From NCBI RefSeq assembly GCF_009189165.1, contig NZ_CP045118.1, positions 186,001-250,000 of the forward strand: 64,000 bases of DNA, given 5' to 3'. This stretch comes from Pseudomonas sp. SCB32 (GTDB lineage: Bacteria; Pseudomonadota; Gammaproteobacteria; Pseudomonadales; Pseudomonadaceae). Position 1 is the first letter of the stretch, and every line of letters begins with the position of its first letter. Below the pieces are notes generated by a model. That model saw only the letters and a list, made by a program, of their open reading frames with translations. It did no database searches and was not told the DNA's origin. Of this stretch, positions 36,683 through 45,193 are shown piece after piece. The position numbers and the translations under genes were made by a program.

Positions 36683-37677
36683 AGAAACGCGCCGACAAGC
36701 ATGGCGAGATCATCGTCAAACGCCGCAGCAAGAAGGGCCACGAAGACGAACATGGCGGTGCCTGGAAGGTAGCCTTCGCCGACTTCACCCTGGCGATGAT
36801 GGCGCTGTTCATGGTGCTGTGGATCATCCAGCCGCAGGTCAACTCGCAGCCGATCGCGGTCGGTGACCGGGACGTCAACCCGGTGGTGGATGGCGGCGCC
36901 GGCGTGTTCGATGGCGCCAGCCGCACGCCCCTCGAGCTGGACGGCATGCCGCAGCCGGTGAAGACGCCTGAGCGGCCGGCGCCCGACCTGGCGCTGGCCA
37001 GGAACAAGGCCGGCGAGCAGAGCGGGGAGCATGCCACCCAGCAGCAAGGCGAGGGCCGCCAGTACGACAGCAATGACGACCTGCGCGAGCTGGCCGAGCT
37101 GATCCGCGAGGTATCCGGCAAGGTCGACGCCCTGGCCAACATCGAGGTGACGGTGGTCCCCCAGGGCCTGCGCATCCTGATCAAGGATGACCAGCAGCGG
37201 TTCATGTTCGAGCGTGGCAAGGCGGCCCTCGATCCGCATTTCCAGACCTTGCTCGGCGCGCTTTCCGGCGTGCTGGCGAAGGTGCAGAACAAGCTGATCC
37301 TGAGTGGCCACACTGATGCGGTGCAGTACCGCCGTCCCGATGGCTACAACAACTGGAACCTCTCCGGCGACCGCGCCCTGCGCGCGCGCAATGTGATGGT
37401 CGACAGCGGCTTGCCGGCCGCCCGGGTACTGCAGGTGGCGGCCCAGGCCGACGTCATGCCGCTACGTCCGGAGGACCCGGAAAACGGCGCCAACCGGCGC
37501 ATCGAGATTCTCCTGCTGACCCAGCGCGCGGAGAGCCTGTACCGGGAGATCTTCGGCGAGAGTTATGCACAGGTGCATTACTCCAGCTCCGGCGCGCAGC
37601 TGGTCACGCCCAAGCCGGCTGAAGCGGCGCCAGCGCCAGTGTCGGCGACCGTCCCGGCTGCACCGGCCACGCCGTAA
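36679..37677 (+). CDS. motB: Flagellar motor stator protein MotB (LafU)
   Basis: The 332-aa product has one N-terminal membrane helix (VAFADFTLAMMALFMVLWII) containing D35, the ion-binding aspartate. A long periplasmic linker and a C-terminal OmpA-like peptidoglycan-binding domain (LILSGHTDAVQY, NWNLSGDRALRARNVMV, NRRIEILLL) follow. An Ala/Pro tail ends the protein. It is last gene of the fliD operon and convergent with the regulator pair. Confidence 0.92.
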   Translation: MKKRADKHGEIIVKRRSKKGHEDEHGGAWKVAFADFTLAMMALFMVLWIIQPQVNSQPIAVGDRDVNPVVDGGAGVFDGASRTPLELDGMPQPVKTPERPAPDLALARNKAGEQSGEHATQQQGEGRQYDSNDDLRELAELIREVSGKVDALANIEVTVVPQGLRILIKDDQQRFMFERGKAALDPHFQTLLGALSGVLAKVQNKLILSGHTDAVQYRRPDGYNNWNLSGDRALRARNVMVDSGLPAARVLQVAAQADVMPLRPEDPENGANRRIEILLLTQRAESLYREIFGESYAQVHYSSSGAQLVTPKPAEAAPAPVSATVPAAPATP

Positions 37678-37682
37678 GCGGA

Positions 37683-38171
37683 TCAGTGGCCGCGCAGCTG
37701 GCGGGGACAGAACACCTGGCGCGTCTCCACGCCGTAAAGGCAGCCGCCCAGGGGTTCGAGGGTGATGCGTGCGCCGCGCTGGCGGCCATAGAGCAGGCTG
37801 AAGATCAGCTCGTTGTCCAGGCCGCTGTCGGCGCGCAGGTTGCTGATGCTGTTTTCCTCCACCTGCAGCTGGTAGCGCCCGCGCAGGTCGCTGCCGAGCA
37901 GGCCGGAGACCTCGAGGATGTTCGCGTCCTGCTGGATCATCGAGTAGAAGCGCCCCTCGTGGAACATGGTGGTCTGGGCGATATCCAGCACCCTGCCGGT
38001 GCTGAGCACGACCTGGCCGGTAGAGGCGTAGCGGCCATCGATGGCCGAGGTGTTCTGTGCGTGGCGCCACAGCAGGTACAGCGCCAGCGCGAGGCAGGCG
38101 ACGCCCACCAGGGAAATCAGCAGGCAGCGGCGAGCCACGCCGGCCTCGCGGCGTAGGATCAGTTCAGGCAC
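37683..38171 (-). CDS. Small membrane-anchored partner of the LafZ-like regulator
   Basis: The 162-aa protein has one N-terminal membrane helix (CLLISLVGVACLALALYLLW) and a periplasmic domain with two Cys (GGCLYG, VFCPRQ). It is not a recognised family. It overlaps the regulator gene by 13 bp on the same strand. The layout resembles ToxR-ToxS, where a small membrane protein stabilises the regulator; that comparison is inference from context. Confidence 0.6.
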   Translation of the reverse strand: MPELILRREAGVARRCLLISLVGVACLALALYLLWRHAQNTSAIDGRYASTGQVVLSTGRVLDIAQTTMFHEGRFYSMIQQDANILEVSGLLGSDLRGRYQLQVEENSISNLRADSGLDNELIFSLLYGRQRGARITLEPLGGCLYGVETRQVFCPRQLRGH

Positions 38172-39007
38172 TTGCGCAGCTGCTCCTGGGAAATCCGGGC
38201 GATCTGGCTCTCATGGATCAGCAGCCAGTTGGAGCGGCCCTCGGGCTGCACGCACACCAGCTCGTAGAAGCCCGACGTCATGTGCAGCAGCAGGCCGATA
38301 GGGCGGGTTGCCAGTTCGGATAGCTGCCTGGCCAACTGCCGGGTGTCCTGCATCAGCCGCTGGAGCTCCTGCTCGTTGTCTTCCACGTAGGTGATCTGCA
38401 GCGGTCCGAGTTTCTGCTCCGCGGTGAGTACCGGGTTGCGCAACTGGGTGTGGTAAAGGGCGCCGGCGAGTACCAGCAGGCCGAGCGTGCACAGGCTGGC
38501 GGCGACGAACTTCAGACGCCGCTGTCGGTTCGCTTCGGGCTTCTTTTGCGTGGGCTCCCGCGGGATGAAGGCCGGCGCGGCATCGGCGCTGTCCACCTTC
38601 TGTTCCGACTCCGGCTCTGCCGCCGTGTTCGCCAGGTACTGCGGGTTGAACATGTAGCCGCGACGGGGCAGGGTCTGGATGATCTGCCGCTGCTTCTCGT
38701 CCGCCAACACCTGGCGCAGGGTGTAGATCTGCTGGTTCAGGCTGCCCTGGCCGACCACGCGGTCCGACCAGGCGTGGGTCAGCAGCTCATCGCGGGCGAC
38801 CACGTCCCCCGGCGTCTGCAGCAGGCGTTCGAGCACCCGGCTCCCGGAAAAGCCCAGGTCGATACGCTCCACCTGGCCGTCACGGTCGAGGTCGAGCTGA
38901 TAGAGCGCTGGATAGAACTGCGCGATGCAATCGGAACGGCCGGTGCGGAGGGTCAGACAGGCGATGGAGGCCCGGCTCTCCGCAAGCGTTGGAGTGAGTG
39001 TGCTCAT
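38159..39007 (-). CDS. Membrane-bound winged-helix regulator (ToxR/CadC type, LafZ-like)
   Basis: The 282-aa protein has an N-terminal OmpR/ToxR-type winged helix (residues 45-122: SGSRVLERLLQTPGDVVARDELLTHAW, GQGSLNQQIYTLRQVLAD, QTLPRRGYMF), one membrane helix at 166-186 and a 95-residue periplasmic domain. It acts as a one-component sensor across the inner membrane. The start at 39007 has AAGGG upstream. Location inside a lateral flagellar locus fits LafZ, a putative membrane regulator of Flag-2 systems. A palindrome at 39100-39123 is a possible self-binding site. Confidence 0.78.
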   Translation of the reverse strand: MSTLTPTLAESRASIACLTLRTGRSDCIAQFYPALYQLDLDRDGQVERIDLGFSGSRVLERLLQTPGDVVARDELLTHAWSDRVVGQGSLNQQIYTLRQVLADEKQRQIIQTLPRRGYMFNPQYLANTAAEPESEQKVDSADAAPAFIPREPTQKKPEANRQRRLKFVAASLCTLGLLVLAGALYHTQLRNPVLTAEQKLGPLQITYVEDNEQELQRLMQDTRQLARQLSELATRPIGLLLHMTSGFYELVCVQPEGRSNWLLIHESQIARISQEQLRKCLN

Positions 39008-39301
39008 CTTGCCCTTGCGAGCCGCTTCCTTGACGGTCGCGGGGAAAGCTCCATGTGTGGATGGAGGCAGGGGCGGCATTTTGACGTCAGAAAAATGTTG
39101 GTGCAAGTTCTGAATTTTGCACCGCCGTGCTTGCAATTCTTGCGCGAAATTCGAAGTCGCGAGCCAGAGCGGCTCGTATGGTGGCAATACGCCTTTTGCC
39201 TGGGGCTGCGTACCCGCAGACAGCATGACGCCCCGGCCTGCGGGGCGTCATGCGTGGCGAGTTTCGCGCGGGGCGGGGGGCGCTGCGCGAAAGGTTTCGC
39301 C
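39008..39301. promoter_or_regulatory. Regulatory gap between the LafZ-like gene and flagellin: operator palindrome and hairpin
   Basis: GGTGCAA (39100-39106) and TTGCACC (39117-39123) form a 7-10-7 operator-like palindrome 93 bp upstream of the regulator start. A perfect 13-bp hairpin (39223-39235 / 39241-39253) lies 49 bp past the flagellin stop. It lacks a T-run but probably protects or ends the flagellin transcript. Confidence 0.55.
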
Positions 39302-40201
39302 TTAGCCCAGCAGGCCCATGATCATGCTGGGCATCTGGCCAGCCTGCTTGAGCATGGAGATGCCGGACTGCATCAGCATGGAGTTCTTGCTCATGTTGGC
39401 GCTTTCGGTCGCGAAGTCGGCGTCCATGATACGGCCTTTGGCCAGCTCGGTGTTGTCCTTCATGTTGGCCAGGTTGTTCGAGGTGTGCTGCAGGCGGTTG
39501 ATGTTCGCACCGAACTGCGCACGCAGGGAGCCGATGTTGTCCAGCGCGGTGCTGATGGTGTCGATGGTGGTGTTGGCGGAGGCGCCCGAAGCGATCTCGG
39601 TGCCGGCTGTGGTCGGAGCGGTGGTGGCGAAGAACGACGAAACGTCGGTCAGGCCGCCGGTGCCCAGGGCGCTACCCAGGGCAGTGCTGATGTCCAGGTT
39701 CAGCTTCTCGCCGGAGGTGGCGCCGATCTGGAAGCTCATGGCGGCGGAGAACTTGCCCTTGGTGCCGTCGATGGCGGTGCCGTCGCTGAACAGCTTGTCG
39801 CCGGCGTACGAGGTGTTCTTCATGATGTTGGCCAGCTCGGAGCCCATCTGGTCGTATTCGGCCTGCAGGGCGTCGCGGTCTTTCTGGCTGTTGGTGTCGT
39901 TCGAGGACTGGGTGGCCAGGTCCTTCATGCGTTGCAGGATGTCGGTCACTTCGCTGAAGGAGCCTTCGGCGGTCTGCAGCATCGAGATGGAATCGCTGGT
40001 GTTGCGCATGGCGACGTTCATGCCGCGGGACTGGGCGTTCAGACGGGTAGCGATCTGCAGGCCAGCGGCGTCGTCAGCGGCGGAGTTGATGCGCAGACCG
40101 GTGCCCAGACGCTGCTGGTTGGTGGACAGCGAGCTGTTGGTCTTGCTCAGGCTGGTCTGGGTGATCAGGGAGGAGTAGTTGGTTTGAATCGACAAGGCCA
40201 T
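39302..40201 (-). CDS. fliC: Lateral flagellin (LafA)
   Basis: The 299-aa filament subunit is short for Pseudomonas polar flagellins (~390-490 aa) but typical for lateral ones. The N-terminal D0/D1 has QRLGTGLRINSAADDAAGLQIA; the C-terminal has LDNIGSLRAQFGANINRLQH and DADFATESANMSKNSMLMQSG, ending MIMGLLG. The variable centre (about 130-205) is small. AGGAAG lies about 9 bp before the ATG. It is monocistronic and divergent from an ATP-grasp gene. No clear sigma-28 promoter matched the consensus upstream. Confidence 0.95.
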   Translation of the reverse strand: MALSIQTNYSSLITQTSLSKTNSSLSTNQQRLGTGLRINSAADDAAGLQIATRLNAQSRGMNVAMRNTSDSISMLQTAEGSFSEVTDILQRMKDLATQSSNDTNSQKDRDALQAEYDQMGSELANIMKNTSYAGDKLFSDGTAIDGTKGKFSAAMSFQIGATSGEKLNLDISTALGSALGTGGLTDVSSFFATTAPTTAGTEIASGASANTTIDTISTALDNIGSLRAQFGANINRLQHTSNNLANMKDNTELAKGRIMDADFATESANMSKNSMLMQSGISMLKQAGQMPSMIMGLLG

Positions 40202-40585
40202 GGTGGACTTCCTAAGTGAGCTGAATGAAGCCGGCGTTGTGCCTGCTGAAGGGGTAAGGCGACAGCTCCCGGGGAAGGATTAAATGGCCGGGCGAAATTT
40301 TTGGCGCGGGGATTCCGGCGGGGCTGCCACGTGTTCCGCCACTGCCGGACCTGACGAGTGGCAACCCGGCCGGAGCGAGGCTCAGGCCTGTTTTCACCAC
40401 CCTGGCCGGGGCTTGCGCCTCCCCGCTGGCGGGTTCACGGCTACGCTTGAGGTTGCCGCTGGCCGATTCTTTTATGGCCAGCGGGGTGCCAGGGGGCAGC
40501 AGGTCGATTGCGCACGAGGCCGTCAGGCAATGGGAACTCACTTTCCGGTTGAGCTGTTCCGGCGTTTTGCCAGCGGGGTTTGTGC
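40202..40585. promoter_or_regulatory. Divergent control region between flagellin and the ATP-grasp gene
   Basis: No gene is supported. A perfect 9-bp inverted repeat CCGCTGGCC (40456-40464) / GGCCAGCGG (40476-40484) with an AT-rich 11-bp spacer lies about 100 bp upstream of the ATP-grasp start and is a likely operator or hairpin. The flagellin promoter must lie in 40202-40330, but only a weak TTAA/GTCGCC-type sigma-28 match is visible. Confidence 0.45.
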
Positions 40586-41581
40586 ATGAGCACGCTACTT
40601 GGCGGCGTTTCCTCCCCCACCTGCCTGATCACGGCCACCGGCGCCTTCTGCGCCGAGGCGGTGATCGCGTCACTGCGTCGTCATACGGATGCGCGACTGC
40701 TGGGGACCAACTATCGGCCAGCGGAGTGGTGCGCCACCTCGGCCCTGCTGGATGTCGCCTACCAGGTGCCGCCCGCGCGCGAGGTGGACGCCTATGTCCG
40801 CCGCATCCTGGAGATCTGCGACGCCGAGCGGGTGACCCACGTCCTGCCGATGATCGATCCCGAGGTCGATGCGTTCGCGCTGCATCATGAGGCCTTCACC
40901 TCCCGCGGCATCACCCTGTGCATGCCGCCGCTGGAGAGCATCCGCGTCAGCCGCGACAAGTGGCTGGTCTACCAGGCGTTCCAGGACGTCCAGGGCATCC
41001 GCGCCATTCCCACCTGGCGCCTGCAGGACCTGCCGGTGCCGGGATTGGAGCTGCCGCTGATCGCCAAGCCGTGCGACGGTCGCAATAGCGAGGGGCTGGT
41101 GCGCATCCAGGATGCGGATTACCTGCGCTACATCCAGGACAAGTGCCAGGGTCGCGACTACATCGTGCAGCCGCTGCTGCCTGGCGAAGTGTGCGTCGTC
41201 GACGTGGTGCGGCAGGCCAGTACCGGGCAGTGGGCGGGCATGGCCCGGCAGGAGTTGATTCGCACGCCCACTGGCGCCGGGCTGACCGTGCGGATGCTGC
41301 CCGATGCGTCGCTGGTCGAGGCGGCGGGCCGGGTCGCCGAGGTGCTGGGGGTGAATGGCTGCATCAACATGGAGTTCCTCGTGCACGACGGCGAGGCGCT
41401 GCTGATGGACGTCAACCCGAGGTTCTCCGGCGGGATCGCCTTCAGCTATCTCTCCGGCTACGACATGGTGCTCAACCACTTCCGCTGCTTCTCGGGAGGC
41501 GAGCTGGACGCACCGGTCGTGCCGGCGCCAGCCATCCATGCACGGCACTACGTGGAAGTCACCACCGTCAGCGGAACCTGA
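40586..41581 (+). CDS. ATP-grasp superfamily enzyme inside the flagellar locus
   Basis: The product is 331 aa. A Rossmann-like N-terminus (CLITATGAFCAEAVIASL) precedes an ATP-grasp fold: LPLIAKPCDGRNSEGLV (ATP-binding Lys), YIVQPLLPGEVCVVDVV (hinge Glu), then INMEFLVHDGEALLMDVNPRFSGG with the Mg-binding E and N-x-R. Such carboxylate-amine/thiol ligases join a carboxylate to an amine using ATP. No substrate can be named. It stands alone between the flagellin and flgA genes, co-directional with neither. Modification of flagellin or making a filament-associated small molecule is a hypothesis. GGGG 8 bp upstream supports the ATG. Confidence 0.8.
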   Translation: MSTLLGGVSSPTCLITATGAFCAEAVIASLRRHTDARLLGTNYRPAEWCATSALLDVAYQVPPAREVDAYVRRILEICDAERVTHVLPMIDPEVDAFALHHEAFTSRGITLCMPPLESIRVSRDKWLVYQAFQDVQGIRAIPTWRLQDLPVPGLELPLIAKPCDGRNSEGLVRIQDADYLRYIQDKCQGRDYIVQPLLPGEVCVVDVVRQASTGQWAGMARQELIRTPTGAGLTVRMLPDASLVEAAGRVAEVLGVNGCINMEFLVHDGEALLMDVNPRFSGGIAFSYLSGYDMVLNHFRCFSGGELDAPVVPAPAIHARHYVEVTTVSGT

Positions 41582-41614
41582 GGGCGCAGCTTCCGTCGGG
41601 CCTGCTGGGCCGCT

Positions 41615-42424
41615 TCAGAAGAGGCTGCTCACCACGCCCGACTCCATCACCTTCGCCTCGATGACCTTCTGGCTGCGCAGGTTCTTCACCCGGATCACCT
41701 CGTCCTGCTTGCCGTTGGCCAGTGCCTCGCCAGCGGCGCTGGCCTGGATGCCGTCCTGGCTGGCGACGATCTTCACCTGCTGGCCGCGACGCACCAGCAG
41801 CGCACCGTCGAGCAGCGCAGGGGTCAGCGGCTGGTCGGCGCGGATGCGGCGGCGGGCAGTCATGCCGACCACGTCCTCGACCCGGGTGAAGTAGGTCCGC
41901 GCGCTCTTGCCGATCTGCTGCGGCGCGAGCTTCAACTGGCCCGCCTCCAGTGTCTGGCCGCGCTCGATCTCGCCACCGGCGACCACCGCAGGCAGGTACA
42001 GCGTCGGCTGGCTGGTGAAGTACACCGGCCAGCCCGGCTGCCCCGGACAGTTCGCCTCGAAACGGCGTCGGGCGCTGGGCGTCGCGGGGGCTTCGCTGCT
42101 TCGCAGTTGCGGGTCGCTCGGGCAGGCGGGGAGCTTGCCCAGGCTGTTGGGCAGGTTGTTCTCCACCCTGAAGGTCATGCCTTTCCAGCCTTCCTTCTGC
42201 GCGGTGCCTTTCAGCTCGGCGGCGATCATGCGCTGGGCGGCGGCGTCCAGCTGCGCACGTGCGTCCTGGGCCTGCTCCTGGGCGTGGCCGAGCGCCGCAA
42301 GCGCGAGGAGGAAGCAGGCGGAAAGGACTTTTCCGCATCCGCCTGCAGGGTGTGCCCAAAGCGGAAGCGCAGCGTTGCGCGCGCCGCCGGAGATGGCGCA
42401 TAAAGCCTTGTAAATCAACGACAT
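41615..42424 (-). CDS. flgA: Flagellar P-ring assembly chaperone FlgA (LfgA)
   Basis: The product is about 269 aa. The N-terminal hydrophobic segment (KVLSACFLLALAALGHA) acts as export signal after a ~30-residue lead that may be too long; a start closer to the signal peptide is possible. The C-terminal SAF domain reads VVAGGEIERGQTLEAGQLKL, RIRADQPLTPALLDGALLVRRGQQVKIV and GEALANGKQDEVIRVKNLRSQKVIEAKVM, typical FlgA. It helps FlgI polymerise. It is divergent from flgB across a 75-bp gap. Confidence 0.85.
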   Translation of the reverse strand: MSLIYKALCAISGGARNAALPLWAHPAGGCGKVLSACFLLALAALGHAQEQAQDARAQLDAAAQRMIAAELKGTAQKEGWKGMTFRVENNLPNSLGKLPACPSDPQLRSSEAPATPSARRRFEANCPGQPGWPVYFTSQPTLYLPAVVAGGEIERGQTLEAGQLKLAPQQIGKSARTYFTRVEDVVGMTARRRIRADQPLTPALLDGALLVRRGQQVKIVASQDGIQASAAGEALANGKQDEVIRVKNLRSQKVIEAKVMESGVVSSLF

Positions 42425-42442
42425 GAAGCGACCTGAAGGGGT

Positions 42443-42458
42443 CGGCATGCTTTGTGCT
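42443..42458 (+). promoter_or_regulatory. Candidate sigma-54 promoter of the flgB operon
   Basis: CGGCATGCTTTGTGCT keeps GG and GC at the correct 12-bp offset, with the -24 element differing at one base and the -12 element at one base from TGGCAYR-N4-TTGCW. It lies 42 bp before the flgB ATG, in the only gap upstream of the rod-hook operon. Confidence 0.6.
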
Positions 42459-42499
42459 CTGTCGCCACGCACGCCGAACGATGAGAGTGGGTTGCGGGA

Positions 42500-42865
42500 A
42501 TGAGTATACGGTTTGACGAGACCCTGGGTATCCACGAGAGGGCCCTGTCGCTGCACATGCAGCGCAGCGAAATCCTGGCCTCGAACCTGGCCAACGAGGA
42601 CACCCCCGGCTTCAAGGCGCGGGACATCGACTTCGCCGCCGAGATGCAGCACCAGGACGGCGCCAGTGCGCTGCTGGCCAGCACCGGCCCGGCGCGCCCG
42701 GACCTGAAGTACCGCATCCCCAACCAGCCCTCCCAGGACGGCAACAGCGTCGAGCTGGCCACCGAGCAGGCGGAGTTCTCGCGCAACGCGATGGATTTCC
42801 AGACCAGCCTGACCTTCCTGACCCTGAAATTCCGCGGCCTCAAGCAGGCCATCGAAGGACGCTGA
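42500..42865 (+). CDS. flgB: Flagellar proximal rod protein FlgB (LfgB)
   Basis: The 121-aa product has the rod-family motif SEILASNLANEDTPGFKARDIDF at the N-terminus and a C-terminal ELATEQAEFSRNAMDFQTSLTFL helix. It is the first rod subunit secreted. It opens the flgBCDEFGHIJKL operon after the predicted sigma-54 promoter. Confidence 0.93.
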   Translation: MSIRFDETLGIHERALSLHMQRSEILASNLANEDTPGFKARDIDFAAEMQHQDGASALLASTGPARPDLKYRIPNQPSQDGNSVELATEQAEFSRNAMDFQTSLTFLTLKFRGLKQAIEGR

Positions 42866-42869
42866 CGCC

Positions 42870-43298
42870 ATGGCATTCGATTCCATCTACCGCATCGCCG
42901 GCTCGTCGATGAACGCGCAGACCGTGCGCCTGAACACCGTAGCGAGCAACCTGGCCAACGCCGATTCCGCCGCCAACAGCCCCGAGGCCGTGTACCAGGC
43001 GCGCAAGCCGATGTTCGCCGCCGTCTACGAGAACGACCGGCTCACCCGTGACGCCGGCATGGGCGGCGCCCATGTGCAGGTGCTCGACGTGGTCACCTCC
43101 GGCCGCGCGCCGCAGCGCCGCTACGAGCCGGGCAGCCCGCTGGCCGACGCCACCGGCTACGTCTACTACCCCGCCGTCAACGAGATCGAGGAGATGACCG
43201 ACATGATGTCCGCCACCCGCAGCTTCGAGACCGGCGTGGAAGTGCTCAACCGGGTCAAGAGCATGCAGTCCAGCCTGCTGAAACTGGGAGACGCCTGA
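42870..43298 (+). CDS. flgC: Flagellar proximal rod protein FlgC (LfgC)
   Basis: The 142-aa product has LNTVASNLANADSAANSPEAVYQARKP near the N-terminus and the C-terminal FlgC signature MTDMMSATRSFETGVEVLN. Length and position are standard. It starts 4 bp after flgB and overlaps the flgD start by one base. Confidence 0.93.
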   Translation: MAFDSIYRIAGSSMNAQTVRLNTVASNLANADSAANSPEAVYQARKPMFAAVYENDRLTRDAGMGGAHVQVLDVVTSGRAPQRRYEPGSPLADATGYVYYPAVNEIEEMTDMMSATRSFETGVEVLNRVKSMQSSLLKLGDA

Positions 43299-43960
43299 TG
43301 AGCACGGTCAACAACGACACCCGCGCCACCGGCACCTCGTCGGACACGCCCAAGCAGGCGGTGAACCTCGGCCAGCTCACCGACATGGAGAACAGCTTCA
43401 TCACCCTGCTGGTCGCCCAGGTGCAGTACCAGGACCCGACCAAGCCGGTGGACAGCACCGAGTTCATCAACCAGTACTCGGCCATGGCGCAGGTGAAGAG
43501 CATGCAGAACATGACCACCCTGCAGCAGAACAACCTGGTGCTGATGGACAACCTGCAGACCCTCAGCGCCGCCAGCCTGGTGGGCCAGGAAGTGAAGGTC
43601 AGCGCCGACAGCCTGCAGTTGGAGGGTGCCAAGGTCAGCGGCCAGGTCACCCTGGCGCACGCCTCGGCCACTACCGTGCTGCAGCTCACCGATGCCAATG
43701 GCGTGCGCACCGACATCGCCCTCGGCCCGCAGGAGCCGGGCGCCGTGCCGTTCTCCATTGACCCGCAGGCCCTGGGCCTGAAGCCTGGCAAGTACAGCCT
43801 GGCGGTGAAGACCGACAGCGGCGAGACGCCGGGCGTCGAGGTGTCCGGGCTGGTGAACAACGTCCGCGTCAGCGCCGACGGCCCGGTGCTGGACGTGCAG
43901 GGTGCAGGGCAGGTGCCCTTCTACAAGATCGTCGAATTCAGTCAGGGCCAGGCCGCCTGA
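43298..43960 (+). CDS. flgD: Hook assembly scaffold FlgD (LfgD)
   Basis: The 220-aa product has the conserved N-terminal FlgD segment (NSFITLLVAQVQYQDPTKPVDSTEFINQ, AMAQVKSMQNM) and a C-terminal Ig-like/FlgD tudor region. It caps the growing hook and is discarded at completion. Confidence 0.93.
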   Translation: MSTVNNDTRATGTSSDTPKQAVNLGQLTDMENSFITLLVAQVQYQDPTKPVDSTEFINQYSAMAQVKSMQNMTTLQQNNLVLMDNLQTLSAASLVGQEVKVSADSLQLEGAKVSGQVTLAHASATTVLQLTDANGVRTDIALGPQEPGAVPFSIDPQALGLKPGKYSLAVKTDSGETPGVEVSGLVNNVRVSADGPVLDVQGAGQVPFYKIVEFSQGQAA

Positions 43961-43996
43961 GCGCCTGTTCCACACCATTGAGGAAGAGCTGAGACC

Positions 43997-45184
43997 ATGA
44001 GCTTCAACATCGCCCTGAGCGGCCTGAACGCCGTCACCCAGCAGCTGGATACCATCAGCAACAACATCGCCAACTCCGGCACCGTGGGCTTCAAGTCCTC
44101 GCGCACCGAATTCGCCAGCGTCTACGCCGACGGCAAGGGCATGGGCGTGGAAGTCTCCGGCACCACCCAGAGCATCAGCCAGGGCGGCTCGCTGGTGTCC
44201 ACCAACCGCAACCTGGACCTGGCCATCTCCGGCGGCGGCTTCTTCGTGGTCAAGAGCGGCAACGGCGACACCCAGTACACCCGCGCCGGCGTGTTCAGCC
44301 AGGACAAGAGCAACTACCTGATCAACGCGACCGGCCAGCGCCTGCAGGGCTACCCGACCGACGCCGCTGGCAACCTGTTGGTGGGCACCGTCTCCGACCT
44401 GCAGGTGAAGACCGCCAACCTGCCGGCCAAGGCCACCGACAAGCTGGAGTTCGTCGCCAACCTCGACTCCAACGAGAAGGTGCCGGCCATCGGTCCGTTC
44501 GACCCGCAGAACGTGGCCACCTACAACTCCACCTATACCAGCAAGATCTACGACTCCCAGGGCAAGGAACACACCCTGACCCAGTACTTCGTGCTGACCG
44601 GCACCAACACCTGGGATGCCCACTACGCCGTCGATGGCACCGCCGTGGGCGGCGCCCAGGCGCTGACCTTCGCGCCGAACGGCTCGCTGTCCTCGCCGAT
44701 CGCCGCCGTTCCGGTGAGCTTCAACCTGCCGGGCGTCGACCCGATGAACATCGCCTTGGACTACACCGGCACCAGCCAGTACGGCTCGGACTTCGTGGTC
44801 ACCACCAACCGCACCACCGGCTACGCCGCCGGCGAGCAGACTGGCATCGCGGTGGAGAGCGACGGCAAGGTCTACGTCAACTACAGCAATGGCCAGCGCA
44901 TGCTGCAGGGCCAGGTCGCCCTGGCGAACTTCGTCAATGCCGGCGGCCTGCAGAACCAGAGCGGCACCGCCTGGACCGAGACTTCCGCCTCCGGCGCCGC
45001 GCTGATCGGCGTGCCCGGCATCGGCCAGTTCGGCTCGCTGTCTGCCGGCAACCTGGAAGGCTCCAACGTCGACATCACCCAGCAACTGGTGGGCCTCATG
45101 GAAGGCCAGCGCAACTACCAGGCGAACACCAAGGTGATGACCACCGACAAGGAACTCACCCAGGTCCTGTTCCAGGCCATCTAA
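43997..45184 (+). CDS. flgE: Flagellar hook protein FlgE (LfgE)
   Basis: The 395-aa product has N-terminal MSFNIALSGLNAVTQQLDTISNNIANSGTVGFK, the standard hook/rod D0 motif. The C-terminal LEGSNVDITQQLVGLMEGQRNYQANTKVM ends the D0 pair. Central domains form the hook surface. AGGAAGAG lies 7 bp upstream. Confidence 0.95.
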   Translation: MSFNIALSGLNAVTQQLDTISNNIANSGTVGFKSSRTEFASVYADGKGMGVEVSGTTQSISQGGSLVSTNRNLDLAISGGGFFVVKSGNGDTQYTRAGVFSQDKSNYLINATGQRLQGYPTDAAGNLLVGTVSDLQVKTANLPAKATDKLEFVANLDSNEKVPAIGPFDPQNVATYNSTYTSKIYDSQGKEHTLTQYFVLTGTNTWDAHYAVDGTAVGGAQALTFAPNGSLSSPIAAVPVSFNLPGVDPMNIALDYTGTSQYGSDFVVTTNRTTGYAAGEQTGIAVESDGKVYVNYSNGQRMLQGQVALANFVNAGGLQNQSGTAWTETSASGAALIGVPGIGQFGSLSAGNLEGSNVDITQQLVGLMEGQRNYQANTKVMTTDKELTQVLFQAI

Positions 45185-45193
45185 GGAAACTCC

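Noticed and set aside
39223..39253. Intrinsic terminator after flagellin
   Set aside because: The stem is perfect but no T-run follows on the flagellin strand. It is kept only as a hairpin in the intergenic entry.
40202..40330. Sigma-28 promoter for the flagellin gene
   Set aside because: Only a weak TTAA/TAAT with GTCGCC match is present; it is too far from TAAA-N15-GCCGATAA to list as a site.
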